A stretch of DNA of 6,917 nucleotides, taken from assembly GCA_027082895.1 (NCBI GenBank), contig JALWTJ010000202.1, positions 1 to 6,917 of the forward strand. The letters run 5' to 3'. The stretch is from Hyphomicrobiales bacterium. Its GTDB lineage: Bacteria; Pseudomonadota; Alphaproteobacteria; Rhizobiales; Devosiaceae. How positions within the stretch are numbered: the stretch's first letter is position 1; every line of letters starts with the position of its first letter. Below the pieces are notes generated by a model. The model was not told the DNA's origin and did no database searches. It saw only the letters and a program-made list of their open reading frames with translations. A program made the translations under genes and the position numbers. Positions 5,708 through 6,917 of the stretch are shown piece after piece.

Positions 5708-5714
5708 AAGGAGG
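5708..5714 (+). promoter_or_regulatory. Strong ribosome-binding site for the 16-codon leader ORF
   Basis: AAGGAGG (5708-5714) is the best Shine-Dalgarno match in the window and sits 8 bases before ATG 5723, not before the oxidase start at 5758, which has its own GGGGAG (5747-5752). Its strength is the main reason to take the small ORF seriously. Confidence 0.6.
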
Positions 5715-5722
5715 ACCAGCCG

Positions 5723-5773
5723 ATGACAATCATGTTGAGACAGAAAGGGGAGCCGTCATGGAAAATGCACTAG
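5723..5773 (+). CDS. Candidate 16-residue leader peptide overlapping the oxidase subunit II start
   Basis: The frame reads MTIMLRQKGEPSWKMH then TAG (5771-5773). It begins 19 bases after the kinase stop, has the strong AAGGAGG site, and ends 16 bases inside subunit II (ATG 5758), in a different frame. Ribosomes leaving this ORF would terminate beside the subunit II start, so it could couple or tune oxidase translation. No run of identical regulatory codons is seen, so an amino-acid attenuator is not indicated. No homologue is recognised, and it may simply be an accident of a good ribosome-binding site for the gene downstream. Confidence 0.4.
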   Translation: MTIMLRQKGEPSWKMH

Positions 5774-6396
5774 GAATTTCGGGACCGCAGGCCATCCAGA
5801 TGGCCATCACCGCGTCCTTCACCGTTCTTGGCCTGGTCATGTTGCTGGCGGCCATGTTGAGCAAGAAGCGCTGGAAACCCAGCTACACGTTCGAATTTGC
5901 CTTCATCGGCGTCATGATCGGGCTTGTCATCTATGCGGACTGGAGCAGCACCGGCACCTATACCGCCTATCAGGCCAACCTCAACTCGGAGGAACGCAAG
6001 GTATCCGGCAATTATGTGGGCGAAGGGGAATCCGCCTTTGATCGCGTGATTACCGCCATTGCCTTTCAGTGGGGTTTTGCCTTCGTCGATGAGCAGGACC
6101 AGGTCAGCCGCAACGCGGTGATCGTGCAACCGGGCCAGAAGGTTCTGTTCAAGATCGTCTCCAACGATGTGATCCATGGCTTCAACATTCCGGTGGCCAG
6201 CATCACCGCGGAAATCGACCCGGACAACCGGCGTGAAGTCTGGATACGGGCCCCGGATGAGCCGGGCAAGTACCTGATCCAATGTGTGAACTATTGCGGC
6301 GTCGGCCACGCTCAGATGAAGGCCTGGCTGGTTGTCGAGGGCGGCGAGGGCACGTCCCAGACAGATAATGGGGAGAATTCAAATGGCAACGCATGA
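5758..6396 (+). CDS. coxB: Heme-copper terminal oxidase subunit II, CuA-containing
   Basis: A 212-residue membrane protein that accepts electrons from cytochrome c (or a similar carrier) and passes them to subunit I. Two transmembrane helices are at about 12-34 and 44-61, followed by a periplasmic cupredoxin domain. The aromatic electron-entry region is FQWGFAF (103-109). CuA ligands are all visible: His140 in VIHGFN, Cys176, Cys180, His184 and Met187 in CVNYCGVGHAQM. Keeping both Cys and the His-Met pair separates it from quinol oxidase subunit II (CyoA), which has lost CuA. The middle of the Cys motif is Asn178, where mitochondrial-type subunits have Glu; CxxYCGxGHxxM is closer to Thermus ba3-type subunit II. 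No lipoprotein or cleavable signal peptide is obvious. GGGGAG (5747-5752) lies five bases before the ATG. The C-terminal tail overlaps the subunit I start by 14 bp. Symbol by role only. Confidence 0.92.
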   Translation: MENALGISGPQAIQMAITASFTVLGLVMLLAAMLSKKRWKPSYTFEFAFIGVMIGLVIYADWSSTGTYTAYQANLNSEERKVSGNYVGEGESAFDRVITAIAFQWGFAFVDEQDQVSRNAVIVQPGQKVLFKIVSNDVIHGFNIPVASITAEIDPDNRREVWIRAPDEPGKYLIQCVNYCGVGHAQMKAWLVVEGGEGTSQTDNGENSNGNA

Positions 6397-6917
6397 CATG
6401 GACAGCCCGCGCATGGGCAATCCGGCCCACTGGAAGCCGGAAAACCTGATAGGGGGAACCAGCTTCAAGGAGCTCATGTTCTCCGATGACTATCGTCACA
6501 TTGCCGTCAAAGGCATTCTGACATCCCTCATCATGCTGGCGCTGGGCGGCACGTTCGCACTGATATTCCGCGCCGAGCTGGCAATGCCCGACGTGCAGTT
6601 CCTGGGGGCCAAGGTCTACATGACCCTGATGACGATGCACGGCATGGTCATGGTGTTCGGGTTCCTGATCCCCATGGTGGTCTCGATCTGCTACTTTCTG
6701 CTTCCACGGGTTCTGGGCACGAACAAGCTGCACTGGGCAGGGCTGGCCCAACTCAGCTACTGGACCCTGCTCCTGGCAGCGGTGCTGCTCGTAATCGGGC
6801 GGCCTGATTTCACCTGGACGGCCTATGCGCCCATGTCCTTCCGGACAGGCAACCCGCTGATCTGGATGGGGCACCTGGCCATCTTTCTGGTGGCCCTGTC
6901 CGAATTCATGGCCGGTG
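6383..6917 (+). CDS. coxA: Heme-copper terminal oxidase subunit I, N-terminal fragment
   Basis: The first 178 residues of the catalytic, heme- and CuB-bearing subunit; the gene runs off the right edge. After a hydrophilic N-terminus (1-38), helix I lies at about 43-63 and ends in FRAELAMPD, the R-x-E-L family signature. Helix II carries His86 in TLMTMHGMVMVFGFLIP, the expected axial ligand of the low-spin heme. LLPRVLGTNKLHWAGLAQLSYW (106-127, shown by its L-L-P-x-x-x-G core) marks the loop into helix III. FTWTAYAPMS (144-153) fits the GW-T-x-Y-P-P-L-S loop of the family, with Gly-Trp changed to Phe-Thr-Trp. Helix IV begins near 160. The CuB histidines and proton-channel residues lie outside the window, so A- or B-type class cannot be settled here. 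GGGGAG (6370-6375) precedes the ATG by seven bases. The start lies 14 bp inside subunit II, suggesting coupled synthesis. Confidence 0.93.
   Translation, partial: MATHDMDSPRMGNPAHWKPENLIGGTSFKELMFSDDYRHIAVKGILTSLIMLALGGTFALIFRAELAMPDVQFLGAKVYMTLMTMHGMVMVFGFLIPMVVSICYFLLPRVLGTNKLHWAGLAQLSYWTLLLAAVLLVIGRPDFTWTAYAPMSFRTGNPLIWMGHLAIFLVALSEFMAG

Overview
The window reads as a GC-rich proteobacterial chromosome segment, probably alphaproteobacterial. The style of the ECF sigma/anti-sigma pair and the small secreted EF-hand-like protein reminds me of acetic acid bacteria and relatives (Acetobacteraceae), but that placement is recall-based inference and not shown by any marker gene here. It holds eight ordinary coding genes, two of them cut by the window edges, plus one candidate 16-codon leader ORF. 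I see no RNA genes, mobile elements or CRISPR array.

Left part (1-940, + strand): the C-terminal end of an RND-family efflux permease, then a free-standing single-domain cyclic-nucleotide-binding-fold protein without a DNA-binding or enzymatic partner domain.

Middle part (940-3001, - strand, read right to left): a three-gene module. A secreted, histidine-rich protein with an EF-hand-like loop comes first, then an ECF sigma factor, then its membrane-anchored anti-sigma factor, the last two joined by an ATGA stop/start overlap. An ECF-type promoter candidate (GGAATA, 16-bp spacer, CGTATCC) stands upstream of the secreted protein, and two hairpins fill the gap between that gene and the sigma gene. 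The simplest model is a self-activating envelope-stress circuit whose main output is the secreted protein.

Divergent gap (3002-3383): it carries the ECF-type promoter on one side. On the other side are an 8-bp hairpin and a tandem GTTACA direct repeat of OmpR-binding-site style, just before the next operon.

Right part (3384-6917, + strand): an OmpR-family response regulator and EnvZ-like histidine kinase (20-bp overlap), a candidate leader peptide ORF with a strong ribosome-binding site, then a CuA-containing terminal oxidase subunit II and the start of subunit I (14-bp overlap). The tight spacing suggests that the two-component system and the heme-copper oxidase share a transcript, so the sensor probably tunes respiratory oxidase expression, with the leader ORF as a possible translational control point.
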